DNA of 64,000 bases from Tenebrio molitor. Taxonomy: Eukaryota > Arthropoda > Insecta > Coleoptera > Tenebrionidae. The position numbers and the translations under genes are program-made. The stretch spans positions 14,508,001 through 14,572,000 of the forward strand of contig NC_091052.1 of NCBI RefSeq assembly GCF_963966145.1, given 5' to 3'. The notes below the pieces were generated by a model that was not told the DNA's origin, searched no databases, and saw nothing but the letters and a program-made list of their open reading frames with translations. The first letter of the stretch is position 1. Each line of letters starts with the position of its first letter. Below, piece after piece: positions 12,340 to 23,410 of this stretch.

Positions 12340-13860
12340 ATTCCAAAAGAACAAAAATAATAAAGGTGACTAAATCTTCATTTTTGAAACAACAATAAGA
12401 AATTTCTCTTCGATTTCATAAAATTAAAAGAACAAAAATTACAGAGGTGACTAAGTGTTCATTTTTCAAACAAGAACGCTAAGAAATTTTTCTTCTTCGA
12501 TTCCAGTAAATTAGAAGAACAAAAATAACAGAGATGACTAAATCTTCATTTCTGAAACGAGAACCCAAAGAAATGTCTCTTCTTCGATTCCAATAAATTA
12601 AATGAACAAAAATAACAAAGGTGACTAAATCTTCATTTTCGAATCAACAACGCAAAGAAATGTCGCTTCTTCGATTCCAGTAAATTAAATGAACAAATAA
12701 TAAAGGTGACTAAATCTTCATTTTTGAAACAAGAACGCTAAGAAATTTCTTTTCTTCGATTCCAGTAAATTAGAACAAAAATAACAGAGATGACTAAATC
12801 TTCATTTTTGAAACAAGAATCCTGAGAAATGTCTCTTCTTCGATTTTCCAGTAAATTAAAAGAACAAAAATAACAGAGGTGACTAAATCTTCATTTTCGA
12901 ATCAAGAATGCTAAGAAATGTCGCTTCTTCGATTCCAGTAAATTAAATGAACAAATAATAAAGGTGACTAAATCTTCATTTTTGAAACAAGAACGCTAAG
13001 AAATTTCTTTTCTTCGATTCAAGTAAATTAAAAGAACAAAAATAACAAAGGTGACTAAATCTTCATTTTCGAATCAAGAACGCAAAGAAATGTCGCTTCT
13101 TCGATTCCAGTAAATTAAATGAACAAATAATAAAGGCGACTAAATCTTCATTTTTGAAACAAAAACGCTAAGAAATTTCTCTTCTTCGAATCAAGTATTA
13201 AAAATTAACAGAGGTTACTAAATCCTCATTTTTGAACCAAAAACGCTAAGAAATTTCTCTTCTTCGATTGCAGTAAATTAGAAGAAAAATAACAGAGATG
13301 ACTAAATCTTCATTTTTGAAACAAGAACGCTAAGAAATGTCTCTTCGATTCCAGTAAATTAAAACAACAAAAATAACAGAGGTGACTAAATCTTCATTTT
13401 CGAATCAAAAACGCTAAGAAATGTCTCTTCTTCGATTCCAATAAATTAAATGAACAAATAATAAAGTTCATTTTTGAAACAAGAACGCTAAGAAATTTCT
13501 CTTCTTCGATTCAAGTAAATTAAAAGAATAAAAATAACAAAGGTGACTAAATCTTCATTTTCTAATCAAGAATTCTAAGAAATTTCTCTTCTTTGATTCC
13601 AGCAAATTAAAAGAACAAAAATAGCAGGGATGACTAAATCTTCACATTTGAAACAAATACGCTAAGAAATTGTTCATCTTCAATTTTAGTAAATTAAAAG
13701 AACAAAATCAACAAAGGTGACTAAATTTTCATTTTGAAACAAGAACACTAAGAAATTTCTCTTCTTCGATTCCAGTAAATTTAAAGAATAAAAATAACAA
13801 AGGTGACTAAATCTTTTGAAAGTAAGACGCTCAGCGAAGAAAATGATTTACATGATGAAC
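12340..13860. repeat. Tandem array, about 18 units of about 85 bp
   Basis: The marker (G/A)TGACTAAATCTTCATTTT recurs at about 12366, 12447, 12534, 12621, 12706, 12790, 12879, 12964, 13051, 13136, 13214, 13298, 13382, 13542, 13630, 13717 and 13802. This gives a period of 78-89 bases, with one unit lacking the marker near 13466. Each unit also carries AAACAAGAACGCTAAGAAA and TTCTTCGATTCCAGTAAATTA. A unit subtype (TCGAATCAA..AAATGTCGCTTC..AAATGAACAAATAATAAAG) recurs every two to four units, so a higher-order pattern is present. This is a satellite-like array without coding capacity. It is not CRISPR: the whole unit repeats, with no unique spacers. Confidence 0.92.
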
Positions 13861-15962
13861 AATCATCTCTTCAACAAGCTTCTTCAGTAAACTTACGTAA
13901 AAGGAACAATATTAAAAAACCTGTATTGTCAAATTTAAAGTTTCCCAAAAAAATTTGAAATTTTGTAATTTGCAAATGAGCTTTAAATCAGATTAATTTT
14001 CTAAAAAAAATGCTAAGAAATCGCTATTGCAGATTATAAAAGAACTCTCTGAAAAATGGTTCTTGTTTGGATTTGCCTAACTGGTTAAAAAGAGTTGAGA
14101 TCTTTCAGTTTTACAAAAATAACAATTCTTTAGATTTTCTTTTCTATTCCAGAAACGTTTCTATTCTGAATAAATTTAAAATGAAAATGATTTTTTCTTT
14201 ACTTTGTCGAATTCAGTTTCAATTGTTTTAGCAATTTCTCAACTTTGACCGACCAGTATTATGAAAAATATAAAAGATACATTTATTTTGTACATGTTGC
14301 ACGTTGTAATGAACTTGTTGGGCCACTCTGTATTAATTACCGTCGAGAAATAAACACGATTTTGATTGAATTAATATTTTTTCTCACTTTACATAATACA
14401 TAATTAATTGACTTTCAGATTTCATTCGTTAATTACCAAAATCTAATGGTATTCAAATTAGCTGCGCTGATTAGGCTTGAGTATTAATTGAGACTTGTCA
14501 ATAGGGTAATTGTCCGACCAGTTTTTCAACAATTTTTCAAATTTATGTGATTTGAAAGTACTTAAATTAATAATTGGAGCGATTTCGAAAAAATGCGTCA
14601 TCGAGATGAATTGTAAAAATGTGAGTCAGCTCGCTATCTCTGCGTGATTTGAATTGGTCGATAAGAGAAGCTTTAACGGTTCTTCACCTTTGAACATTCG
14701 TCGGTCTCGGCACTCCGTACGCTGTGTCACAGTCGTGGAATAATTTCCACAACAATCCACGTGGATTGATCAAGATCCGACCCCTCCGGAGCACAAAGGG
14801 TGCCCTATTTGGGTCAGCAAAAAAACTCAGACCTGTGCCATTGTCGGCAACAAAGCGTCGGACTTCCTGGACCGCGCCAACCTTCAATAACCCATTTCGC
14901 CGGGGTTTATTGCCCTATCCCTTCGACATTTTTTAGTTAAAAATGCGTTGACCTTGCCGCGTTATTGAGGCCCTGCGGTCGATCGCCGACCTCCAAAAAC
15001 CCTATTCACAGGACGTTGTAAACCAGATATTGGGGTTGTGTGGGGGTGCACCACCCCAGTGGTCATCCGCACTTGTCTCGGCCGGTGGTGCTGCGGCGAC
15101 GGTCTCAAAGTGTTAAATCAGTGGCGGTTTTTCGATCGGAATTCGATATTTAATCGGCGGCGTGCACGCAATCCCATCATTTTTACGACTAATTGGACGT
15201 AAATTCGCGACGTCGTCTTTTTGCCGTGTTGCACTCGACATAAATCGCGCACGAGATATATCGCAGGAATTGCAATTATTGCTGGAAAAAGACCAAAGTG
15301 GACGATTTGCATGAGTGAAATGGCGCTCGAGAGCCCGGTATGGCTGGCTAAACCTGGATTAGGAGATGGAGTCGCGATCCGACGGGGAGATCTCGACACA
15401 CAAATATCGCAGCTATTCCACTTTTACAGAGGTAATAAGACAGCTATCGACAGTTCGTGGGTGTCCGATTTGCAACATTTTAATCAATTATTTTATTATT
15501 TCAACAATTTATTTCTCCGAAGAGCAGTTTATGACTTACCCGGAATTGAGAGATGAGGCAATCAAATCGCACTCCGATCTGTTATTATTTCGCTAAAATA
15601 CCAAACAACAGTGTTCATTTTTACTCACGCCAGTAAATACGACTTACGATTTTATTATGTTTTTTTAATTTTGTTTGAATGAAACCAAATATTTTTGGTA
15701 ATCTTTTCCCTCGAATTAGATCATGCAGAAATGTTTTCGCTTGTAAATAAGCTCTGGGCCTCCATTTTCATTATTAATGACGTAATTAGCAGGGAAAAAG
15801 TCGGTGATGCATATTTATGAAGATTCATTTGGTAATGTTGTATTTTAATTTTTTCATCAACAAATAATCAAGATTAAATATTTTTGTATACGTATTTTTA
15901 ATTAATTGCTGAAGTTAAATAAATGATCATTTTAAAAAAGTATCTGGAGTAACAAAGATACA
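13861..15962. other. Upstream block with homeodomain-type sites
   Basis: 14.33-14.52 kb contains a dense run of TAATTA/ATTAATTG words (for example near 14400, 14432, 14457 and 14484). 14.66-15.56 kb is GC-richer and unique, with no recognisable protein in any frame. The overlapping frames on both strands at 14684-14936 and 15118-15556 look like chance openings. Candidate enhancer DNA by composition only. Confidence 0.4.
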
Positions 15963-17105
15963 TATTAAAAAATCTACAGAGTGGTGGAAACAATTTTTCA
16001 GAGGTACAAACTCGTTTTTGAAAATTAAATACACAAAATCTTTCTTACCAGGGAAAATATTTGGCTTTTTATTTATTACTGTTGCTCGAAACAGGCAAAA
16101 ATTATATATAAATGTACAGGGTGACAGAAGAAATTATCTAATACATGGTCAATTTTTACTAGATTATTATTTATTTAATTACAGTAAAAATATAGATATA
16201 TAATATTTAAGATTTTATAAGTATGTTTTTAAAATGATTATTTATTGCTGTTATCCAAAACAAACGAACCATTAAACTAGAAAAATTGTTAAATTATAAA
16301 ACCTGTAAATTGCACAGCGTGAAACTATTTCCTTTGTAATTTTCTTTCAGCTCTGTTAAAACTCTGAAACCTGAATAATTTTTTTATTGTAAGTATTTTG
16401 AAAAACATGGACCAACATTGTTATTTTTACTTCATTGATAAAATCAGTGAATTTACTAAAAAAATCTACAGGGTGGTGGAATAAAATGTTTACAGATTTT
16501 TGTTTGTTTGTGCAAGGACAAGTTGTTTACAGTGAAGGGAATCATAACAAACAATATTAAAAAAAAATTCTTAATATTAACAAGAACTCTAAATTGACCA
16601 AAAATGGCTACAAATTTTTAAAATGTTGGTTCCTTAATTTTTGTTGTTTGTAAAAGAAGAAATACTTTATTTTGAAGGAAATCGTAACGAAAAATAAGTT
16701 AGCCAAGCCTAATGCACTGAACTTTAGAAGAAACCGGAAAATCAAAATTGTGCCATTTTTTATGGTCACTAAATAATTTTGGTTTTTTCTAAGACTTGAT
16801 TGGGTAAACTAAAAAAATGTATTTTCTGAAATTTTGGAAGAAATCCTTGCAATCCTCTAGTCAGTCATTTTTCGAAGGTTTTTAAGTCTGAAATAAACTA
16901 AAATTGATTTATTTGAATCGAGCCTGACGTCAGTACCAATAATAAATATTTTTGAGTGATGATATAAAATCGAAAGCTGTTCCACTGTGGGGGACTGATG
17001 CAAAATCCTTGACATTTGGAGAAAAAGAACTGAAAATATTTGTGGTACTACACAGAAAAGCTGAAATAAAGAGATGTAAGTACCATTTCTTTTCCAGACC
17101 AAAAA
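15963..17105 (+). mobile_element. Dispersed repeat family copy, left arm of inverted pair
   Basis: It contains two words of type AAAAATCTACAGGGTGGTGG (about 15967 and 16458), a block near 16675 (GAAGGAAATCGTAACGAAAA), and a distal block at 16920-17100 with TGACGTCAG and TCCTTGACATTTGGAGAAAA. All four recur in the same order, reverse-complemented, at 18495-19903. The pair therefore forms an imperfect inverted duplication around a spacer of about 1.4 kb. No intact reading frame is seen. A short frame in the distal block is open in both copies, but the differences are spread over all codon positions, so coding is unlikely. Confidence 0.65.
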
Positions 17106-18494
17106 AATAAAAAAATGCATTTTTTCATAAAAAAATTAAAAATAATTAATCTATTGGTGTTTTCTCTCCATGTTTGAATAACTAACTCAAATCTGGTTCC
17201 GCTCTGTTGGTACCGTCGTGTATACTGGGCGTTAATGGGTTAAGAGCCCATCGAGATCATAGAAAATGAATCAAAGACGTAAAATCGCCAGGTTCTGCAT
17301 AATACTGAATGTTAATGAGTACCCTGTCGGTACGACATTGTCTACTTTATAGGCAAGCTCTATGGAGGTAATTAATTCCCACTTAAGTATCTATTGCTTA
17401 ATTTCTTACTTAAGCGCCTCGATTCTGAATGGCCAATGCAAATCCCACAAGCTATGTAAATCAGAGAAAAAATCACTCAGCCGGATTAATTTACATGTTA
17501 TATTCGGCAGTGGCGTCACTTGGACGTCACTCGGGGGCGGTCCAGACCGATCCGTCCAAAAATGCGGTCAAATTCCGAAAATCGTTGGTCCCGCCGCTGC
17601 GCTGGCCGCATCCACCATAAACCGTCTAAAATACAAAAATATTATCATTCCCAATTTGTTGAGAACGACAAAAGCCAAGGTGAGTTATTTTGAACGGCGT
17701 GGCGAGCCAGCGGGACGCAAATAATCACGTTTTTAAGTTTGACGTTTGTCAAAAGCTGCGATAAAAATGTGATTTTAGCGCGGAGCGAGTCGAGGGTCAG
17801 AGTTCGCCGTGAAAACCTGGAAATTATTGGGGTGCAAATCGTGATAATTGAATCGCATGGAAATCGAGTCACGGCGTAATGCGGAACTAGTCGTACGAAG
17901 AAAATTGATCCTTAAGCAGCGACGGCATAACGTTTAAGAGCTGTTAAGAAAACATTTGCTCCCATTGATTTTACGATCATTTTTACTGGTCGTAAAAATC
18001 TAAGTTATGGCTTGTTTATGTTTACTACTGTTTAGTGGTAATAAATGTAGGATTTAGTTACAATGCACCCAGACCTATGCCAACCTGGAGGCAGTTACTC
18101 GCCAGTCTCGTTCGCATCAATGTCGGCTTTATTGACGCGTTTGATGGTCTGTTTATTATTCCACCTTGTAAATTGAATGGAATTATTATTTTACGGCCTT
18201 TTTATTATTGTATATGTTGATGTTAATTTGCCGCTAAATTCCAAAGGACTACTTGCATAATGAGCGACCCGCACGGGACCATTACCTGGCCAACATTTTT
18301 AGAATGCTCTCCAACCGCAACTTCCCTAAACTCTTCGCTAACGAACGTCCACTCAAAAACTGTGCCACCTGAAAGCACCTGAAATGTCCCAACGCAAATC
18401 AGAGATAAATAACAAAATAGTAGTACCGCATACTTTGTGCTTTTGTGCTTTGCTGCTAGCATATTTTTTTTGTGTTCTGTTAAAATTGAGGCGA
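17106..18494. other. Spacer of the inverted duplication
   Basis: Mostly unique sequence of mixed composition between the two inverted copies, including several GTACC words (17205, 17313, 17325). Overlapping frames at 17362-17724 and 17645-17872 show no recognisable domain. No gene called. Confidence 0.4.
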
Positions 18495-19903
18495 GGTACT
18501 CGAATGCGTACTTGCGTTGCCTTGTTTCCGTTTTTCTGTGTCGTACCAGAAACAGATTCAATTCTTTGTCTCCAAATGTCAAGGATCTTGCGTCGGTACT
18601 CGCACCAGAGCAACGTGTCAAGCCTGCGTCTTTATATGATCACTCAAAAATTTTTATTGAGGGATTTGACGTCAGGATCAGTGTAAAAATTTCAAAATTT
18701 TTAATGAAACACGTAAAGATTTTGTTTTTAATTCAATAACCGCTACATTAATTTACATAATTTTTCACTGAGAGTCCTTTCAAACATTTAGGAAAAATTT
18801 GGTATCATTGAAATCATGAAAACATCACCGGTTTTTGAAATAAATGGGATTTGATATTAAAGTGCAAAATTTAGCTATGATTTATTATTAAATTGGGCGG
18901 TCAGTTCCACAAAAGAAGTTGACATAGGTTGTTTATGGTACCCTTTAGGGACTTAAGAATTACTAGAAAAGTGGTCAACAGATGTTTCCCATCAATGAGA
19001 TATTTATTTATGACACTGCTGTTGTTAATTTTTTTACTCAAAATCGATTTTTTTAATTTTATGACTCTGAATTAAGTGATAAGGGAAAATTGATTACACA
19101 CATTTGAAGTCTTATATCAGGGGAATGTAACCCTAAAGTTTCGTAATTTTTACTAATTTTTTAATGGTGTTAATCGTGCGGGCGGTAAAACTTCACTCAC
19201 CCGGTACAAAAGTTTTCAGTTTATTTCAAATTTCGTAAAACTAATTAACTAAAAACTTATTCCAAATTTTTTATTTCTTGGTTTTACTAGCTTAGTTTTC
19301 GTTGCGATTTCGTTCAAAATGAAGAAATTATTTTCGTGCACAGTTAAAGAAGGAAGAAAATTTTTCTAATTTTGTATTTTACTTGCAACACCCTGTAGAT
19401 TTTAATAAATTTTTGATTTAAAATTCGTTAATGTTTTTAGGGTTTTGAATAAGAATGAGATAAATCTTACATATTTTTCAGAATAAAATAAAATTTAAAG
19501 TAACAATTTTTTATTAATCCATTTATGAAAGTATTACCTACTGAGGATTTTTTCAAATTTCAAAATTTCATTGGAATTCAAAACCATCAATACTAAAGAT
19601 AATTATACAAAAAAAAAACTATCATACTATATCTGCTACCTCGTAAATTTGTTTCTTGCTAGTGTCAATGCAGGGTGCTTAAAAATGACAAAAACACAAA
19701 GTTTTGAAAGAGGAAATATAATTTCTCTCTAATTTATTCGGTAATCCTGTATATTTTGGAAATAATTTTCGATTTTCCTTGTTGACATTAGGGAACAAAA
19801 TAATTTAAACATTTTTGTGTTTTTCTTCATTAAAAATTTGCTCTTCCCCACACAAAGAAACTTAAATAGTCATTTAATTTCACCACCCTGTAGGTTTTTA
19901 ATG
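18495..19903 (-). mobile_element. Dispersed repeat family copy, right arm, interrupted
   Basis: Reverse-complement counterpart of 15963-17105. The TTTGTCTCCAAATGTCAAGG/TGACGTCAGG block is at 18560-18675. The TTCGTTGCGATTTCGTTC block is at about 19295-19315. ACACCCTGTAGATTTTAATA is near 19389 and CACCACCCTGTAGGTTTTTA near 19882. Between the first two blocks the match to the left arm stops, and a different element (18683-19207) is present. This is the pattern of a nested insertion. The minus-strand 132-codon frame at 18223-18621 partly overlaps the repeat and has no recognisable domain. Confidence 0.65.
18683..19207 (+). mobile_element. Nested TIR element, left end missing
   Basis: From GTAAAAATTTCAAAATTTTT onward this matches 61172-61737 at high identity over several hundred bases, including ATAACCGCTACATTAATTTA and TTGGGCGGTCAGTT. 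It ends CGGGCGGTAAAACTTCACTC then ACCCGGTAC, the inverted complement of the left end of the 61-kb copy. The left terminus is absent here. An internal segment of about 150 bases present in the other copy is missing near 19024. Non-coding, non-autonomous DNA transposon. Confidence 0.8.
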
Positions 19904-19994
19904 AATCTAATAAAAGTACCAAAGCGACTGTGCAGTATATTTTTGTAAATGAATTAGAAAGCGTCTTCCTTATATCAATACAAAATATGTATTC

Positions 19995-20180
19995 AGAGGT
20001 GTTGGATTTTCTTATGGGTTATGAGTCATCGATCTCAAGTAGGCGACTGGAAAACATCGTCCTTCGTTACGTTAGTGTCGTCTCTCTCTCGTCTCTTTGA
20101 ATTTGAAAGTAGTCCACGTTTTCAGTTTTCGTTTACAGCTATTTCCAAGGTCACAGCCCATGAGAGAATCCAACACCTCT
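19995..20180. mobile_element. Short MITE with AGAGGTGTTGGATT termini
   Basis: The element begins AGAGGTGTTGGATTTTCTTA and ends, inverted, AGAGAATCCAACACCTCT. The terminal repeats extend about 30 bases (ATGGG(T/C)T(A/G)TGA). Related copies are at 43027-43234 (full length) and 27514-27600 (one end only). TA is adjacent to some of the termini, which would fit Tc1/mariner-type target duplication, but I cannot settle the exact ends. Confidence 0.8.
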
Positions 20181-20353
20181 ACCTACTTTGTCTTGCAAAA
20201 ATTACTAGTGGATGTGGACAAGAAAATGATATTTTCCTAGTTTATTAACAATAAATTAAATCGGGTTCTGCCGTTGCTTCTTTGACAACATTAGAGTTCA
20301 GTTGGTTCGAAATTGGAACGTTTGGTACTATGTCATAGCTCGTCGTTGCAAAA

Positions 20354-20698
20354 TTAATAGGAAGCATTAAGAACAAACGTGTTTTCTTGGAAAGCTAATT
20401 CAATGAAATGTATTGTGGTATCACTATAAAATTCTGCAATCGGTACTGCCTCAAAGCTGTAACAGAGAACTGGAATTTTTTCAGTGGGTTGTTCAGATCG
20501 TTTTGTACCCAAGAGGACGTACAATTTTGTAATAATAATTTTTAACTCTCCAGAGATCTTTTTGTAACTGGAAGTAATTTTTTTCGGTTTTATTTTCGAC
20601 CCCACAAAAACGTCTATTTTTGACCAATTGTGAATCATGAGTAAAAATGAGAGTTCACACCCGATCCATAAACAATTGGAAATTTGTGTTCCAGTCAA
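20354..20698 (-). other. Unassigned minus-strand open frame, doubtful
   Basis: A 114-codon open frame whose translation has ordinary protein-like composition (for example SFEAVPIAEFYSDTTIHFIE) but no ATG at its opening; the first ATG is at the MIHNWSKIDVF position. There is no convincing acceptor upstream. I recognise no family. It could be a decayed transposon ORF or chance. Confidence 0.12.
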
Positions 20699-20806
20699 AA
20701 TATTGAAACTTTATTTTTAGAACTTACAATAAATTTCCTTTATTTTTATTGCCACTAAATATCTCACCGCTTACAATTTCAATAAACAATAAAGCTATCC
20801 TTGGCC

Positions 20807-21030
20807 TCAGTTACTAAATTTATCACCTACTACAGACCACACTTCCTCCAATACATTAACACACCTTCCGGCTCCAATCACTGATAATATTATTAACAAT
20901 AGAGCAAACACAAAATAGATGCGTGCAACAAATGCCAATCTGGAGTTGGCTCGTTGTTTTATTTTTCTTTGAAGAAAAATTGAAGGGTTTTGGTGATGCG
21001 GTGGTTTACCATGGCGCAGATTACGCGTAC
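20807..21030 (-). other. Possible terminal exon of small membrane protein, doubtful
   Basis: On the minus strand a pyrimidine-rich acceptor (TTTTCTCTCCATTTAG) precedes a frame that encodes a basic stretch (FLQRKIKQRANSR) and then a hydrophobic segment (IYFVFALLLIILSVIG), stopping at 20807. AATAAA words follow downstream on the same strand near 20740. The frame has no ATG, so it could only be a downstream exon. No upstream exon is identified and no family is recognised. Chance is a serious alternative. Confidence 0.15.
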
Positions 21031-21239
21031 CTAAATGGAGAGAAAATGGTTGCACCCAACCTGCCTCTTACCATTTAATAAATGGTCATTTTCCGTAATT
21101 GCGTTTGGTTTTTTGAGATTTAACGGTCGGCGATGTTCACGAAAATCCCAAATTAGTATGCAGAGAATGTGACGGCGAGTTGCCGTCTTTATAATCTCGG
21201 TAATACCTGGTAGGTTGGTATGTTATAATAAGAAGGGTT

Positions 21240-21860
21240 ATTATGTTAAACGCCCCCCGCGGAGCGTAATTGATTCGCCGTTATCAGCGCTGGATCTTAT
21301 CTGCATTTTTTGCCGATTTACGAGCTGCTAATTAAGCGAGCGGCGGGGGCGGCGATCGATCGCATCGAGCCGCCGCGATCCCTCCGACCAAATAGATAAT
21401 AATAATAGACGAAATGAAAACGAGGCCCTTTGCGCTTCGGCACAGGTTTATAAACGCGCTATTCTGGTCTATAAACGGAACATAACATGGAGCGGAGAGC
21501 AGTAAAATGGCGCCCAACCGGTCCCTTGTGGCCCAGACACCCTTTCGATTTCGGTGAGTCGTTTCCACGACTGTTTCTACGCCCAAGTTGACCGTTCGAG
21601 GCGAGTTTCGCTCAAGGAGACGACTTTTCGCAATCACGTACTTAATTTACACGGGGGTGGACATTTTTCAAAGGACGGGGTGGCCGCCACCGACCCTCTC
21701 GCACAAGCATAAATCGCAATTACGCCCCGGAATGCAGGGCAAATGGTAAAACACACAAACAACCCCCAAACGAGGACAACGGAATCGTTTTAGCTTTGAG
21801 GAACCTGGAGTCGAAGCTGAAACTTCACAGATTCCACGAATGAGCGCGTTGACCAAGAGT
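21240..21860. promoter_or_regulatory. GC-richer block with Polycomb-type motifs
   Basis: Unique sequence with GAGAG at 21495-21499 and an extended PHO/YY1-type word AAAATGGCGCC at 21504-21514. GGTGGCCGCCACC and CTCTC lie near 21679-21700, and a GCGGCGGGGGCGGCG run lies at about 21340. GAGA factor, PHO and Sp1/KLF sites together are the known hallmark of fly PREs. Their meaning here is inferred. Confidence 0.35.
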
Positions 21861-21972
21861 CCTTGACATGCGGGGACAAAGGAATAGTTTTATCGCGTAA
21901 GACTTGTCCCCAGTTCAGATCTTACATATTTCAGGAATTCACTACTGATTACTTTATAAAAACGTAACAGTC

Positions 21973-23410
21973 GTACCGAGAAAACTGCAGTACCGCTTGG
22001 ATAAAATAATCATATGCTACAAAACATTAAAAAATACCTACAAATTTAGCTTCGTAATTAGAGGAATTGTGGTGCTTTTAACCCAAAAGGGACTGAAATA
22101 ATGTTGTACCAAGTGTGAGTACTGCATTTAAAGTTTAGATTAATAGTACCGCCGCGCCGTCAGTTTTGCAATAGATTAGCGAGAAAATTCCCGTTAAGGT
22201 TGTCAGCTGAGATTATCTTATGTGTTAATAGATTTTTTTCTATTTCGGTCAATGGTACTCTACAGATGGCGTGAAACATGGTCAAAATGCAATGGGATAA
22301 ATTCTGATTTTGACAAACTTTTTCTTTGTCTAAAACAAACCAGTAAGACTTAAAAACTAGAAAATCAAAAAAAAATTACAATAGATTTTTTCTATCAAGG
22401 TATGTATTAAAAATATTCATTATTTTATTTAGGTACTTGTATTTTAAATATGTATTTAGTATGTTATTATCGATTAGAAATTAAAAAAAGGTTTAACGAG
22501 TTATTTTTAACAAAATTTTAAAAAATTTGTCTTTTTCAGTGGAAACTAAATAAGTATTTGTGTGGTACCACAACAAGTGGGAAATGGTAGTACCTAATGT
22601 TATTATCAATCAAAGTGTTATATGTGTGTTTTAATTCAAATTAAGGAAAGATAATTAAAAAAAAATGCAACAATACCTACTCAGTACCAACAAAAACGTG
22701 GTAGTACCTTCCAGAGAAATAATAGATCCTATACCAAAATAAAATCGGTTAATTAATATATCTTTGGAAGAGATAAGATCAAGATTAAATCTTCGATTAG
22801 TTCAATAATAGTTGGTAGGTACTGACAAAGCTGTGGTACCAATCAAGTAAAATAGTACCTAACAATACAATTACATAGGTACATTTTGTCATAAATACTC
22901 CTCAGAAAAGTAGTGTTACTTTAAGTCAAGAAAGTGTACTTATGTACCGCGTATATATCAAGTTTTGGTACCGATCATCAGTGGTAGATACTGTCATACA
23001 TGTTGCCATTTATTTTATTTGTTTTATTAGAAAATTTTGTGTCACCAGAGTTTATATTATTTTGGCTAGTTTTTTTCTGTTTCAGCCGTATCGTACCTAG
23101 GTACTCTCTACAAACTGATCTAAAATTGGGTCAAAGGAACTTTAACCAAATGAACTAACCTGATCTTGTATTCGAGTCATATTTGAAGACAATCAATGAC
23201 TGTTCGTTTCGTAATGAAAGAAAAAAAGCAGTACCATCATGATAATAAAGTTGGCAAAACAATAACTGACAAATCGCTGTTTCACCTTACATTGGAAAAT
23301 CTATAACTTGATTTAATAATTAGAAATCTTTTTGGGTTTTTGAGTCAGACTAGTACCTACAATTCGTAATTCGTCAATGCAGTACTCTTCGGTACTGTAC
23401 CTATATGTAC
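21973..23410. repeat. Cluster of GTAC/GGTACC words
   Basis: I count 26 GTAC tetramers in 1.44 kb, often as GGTACC, AGTACC or TAGTACCT. About five are expected at this base composition. Spacing is irregular and the flanking bases are not otherwise repeated, so it is not a simple tandem repeat. A weaker excess of the same word is seen at 16.9-18.6 kb. No gene is present. Confidence 0.6.

Noticed and set aside
12340..13860. Possible CRISPR array
   Set aside because: The whole 85-base unit repeats with no unique spacers, and the genome is an animal's.
18223..18675. Conserved peptide TDA(K/R)SLTFG in both arms of the inverted repeat
   Set aside because: The frame is open in both copies, but differences fall on all codon positions about equally and the right copy is shifted just upstream, so neutral repeat decay explains it.
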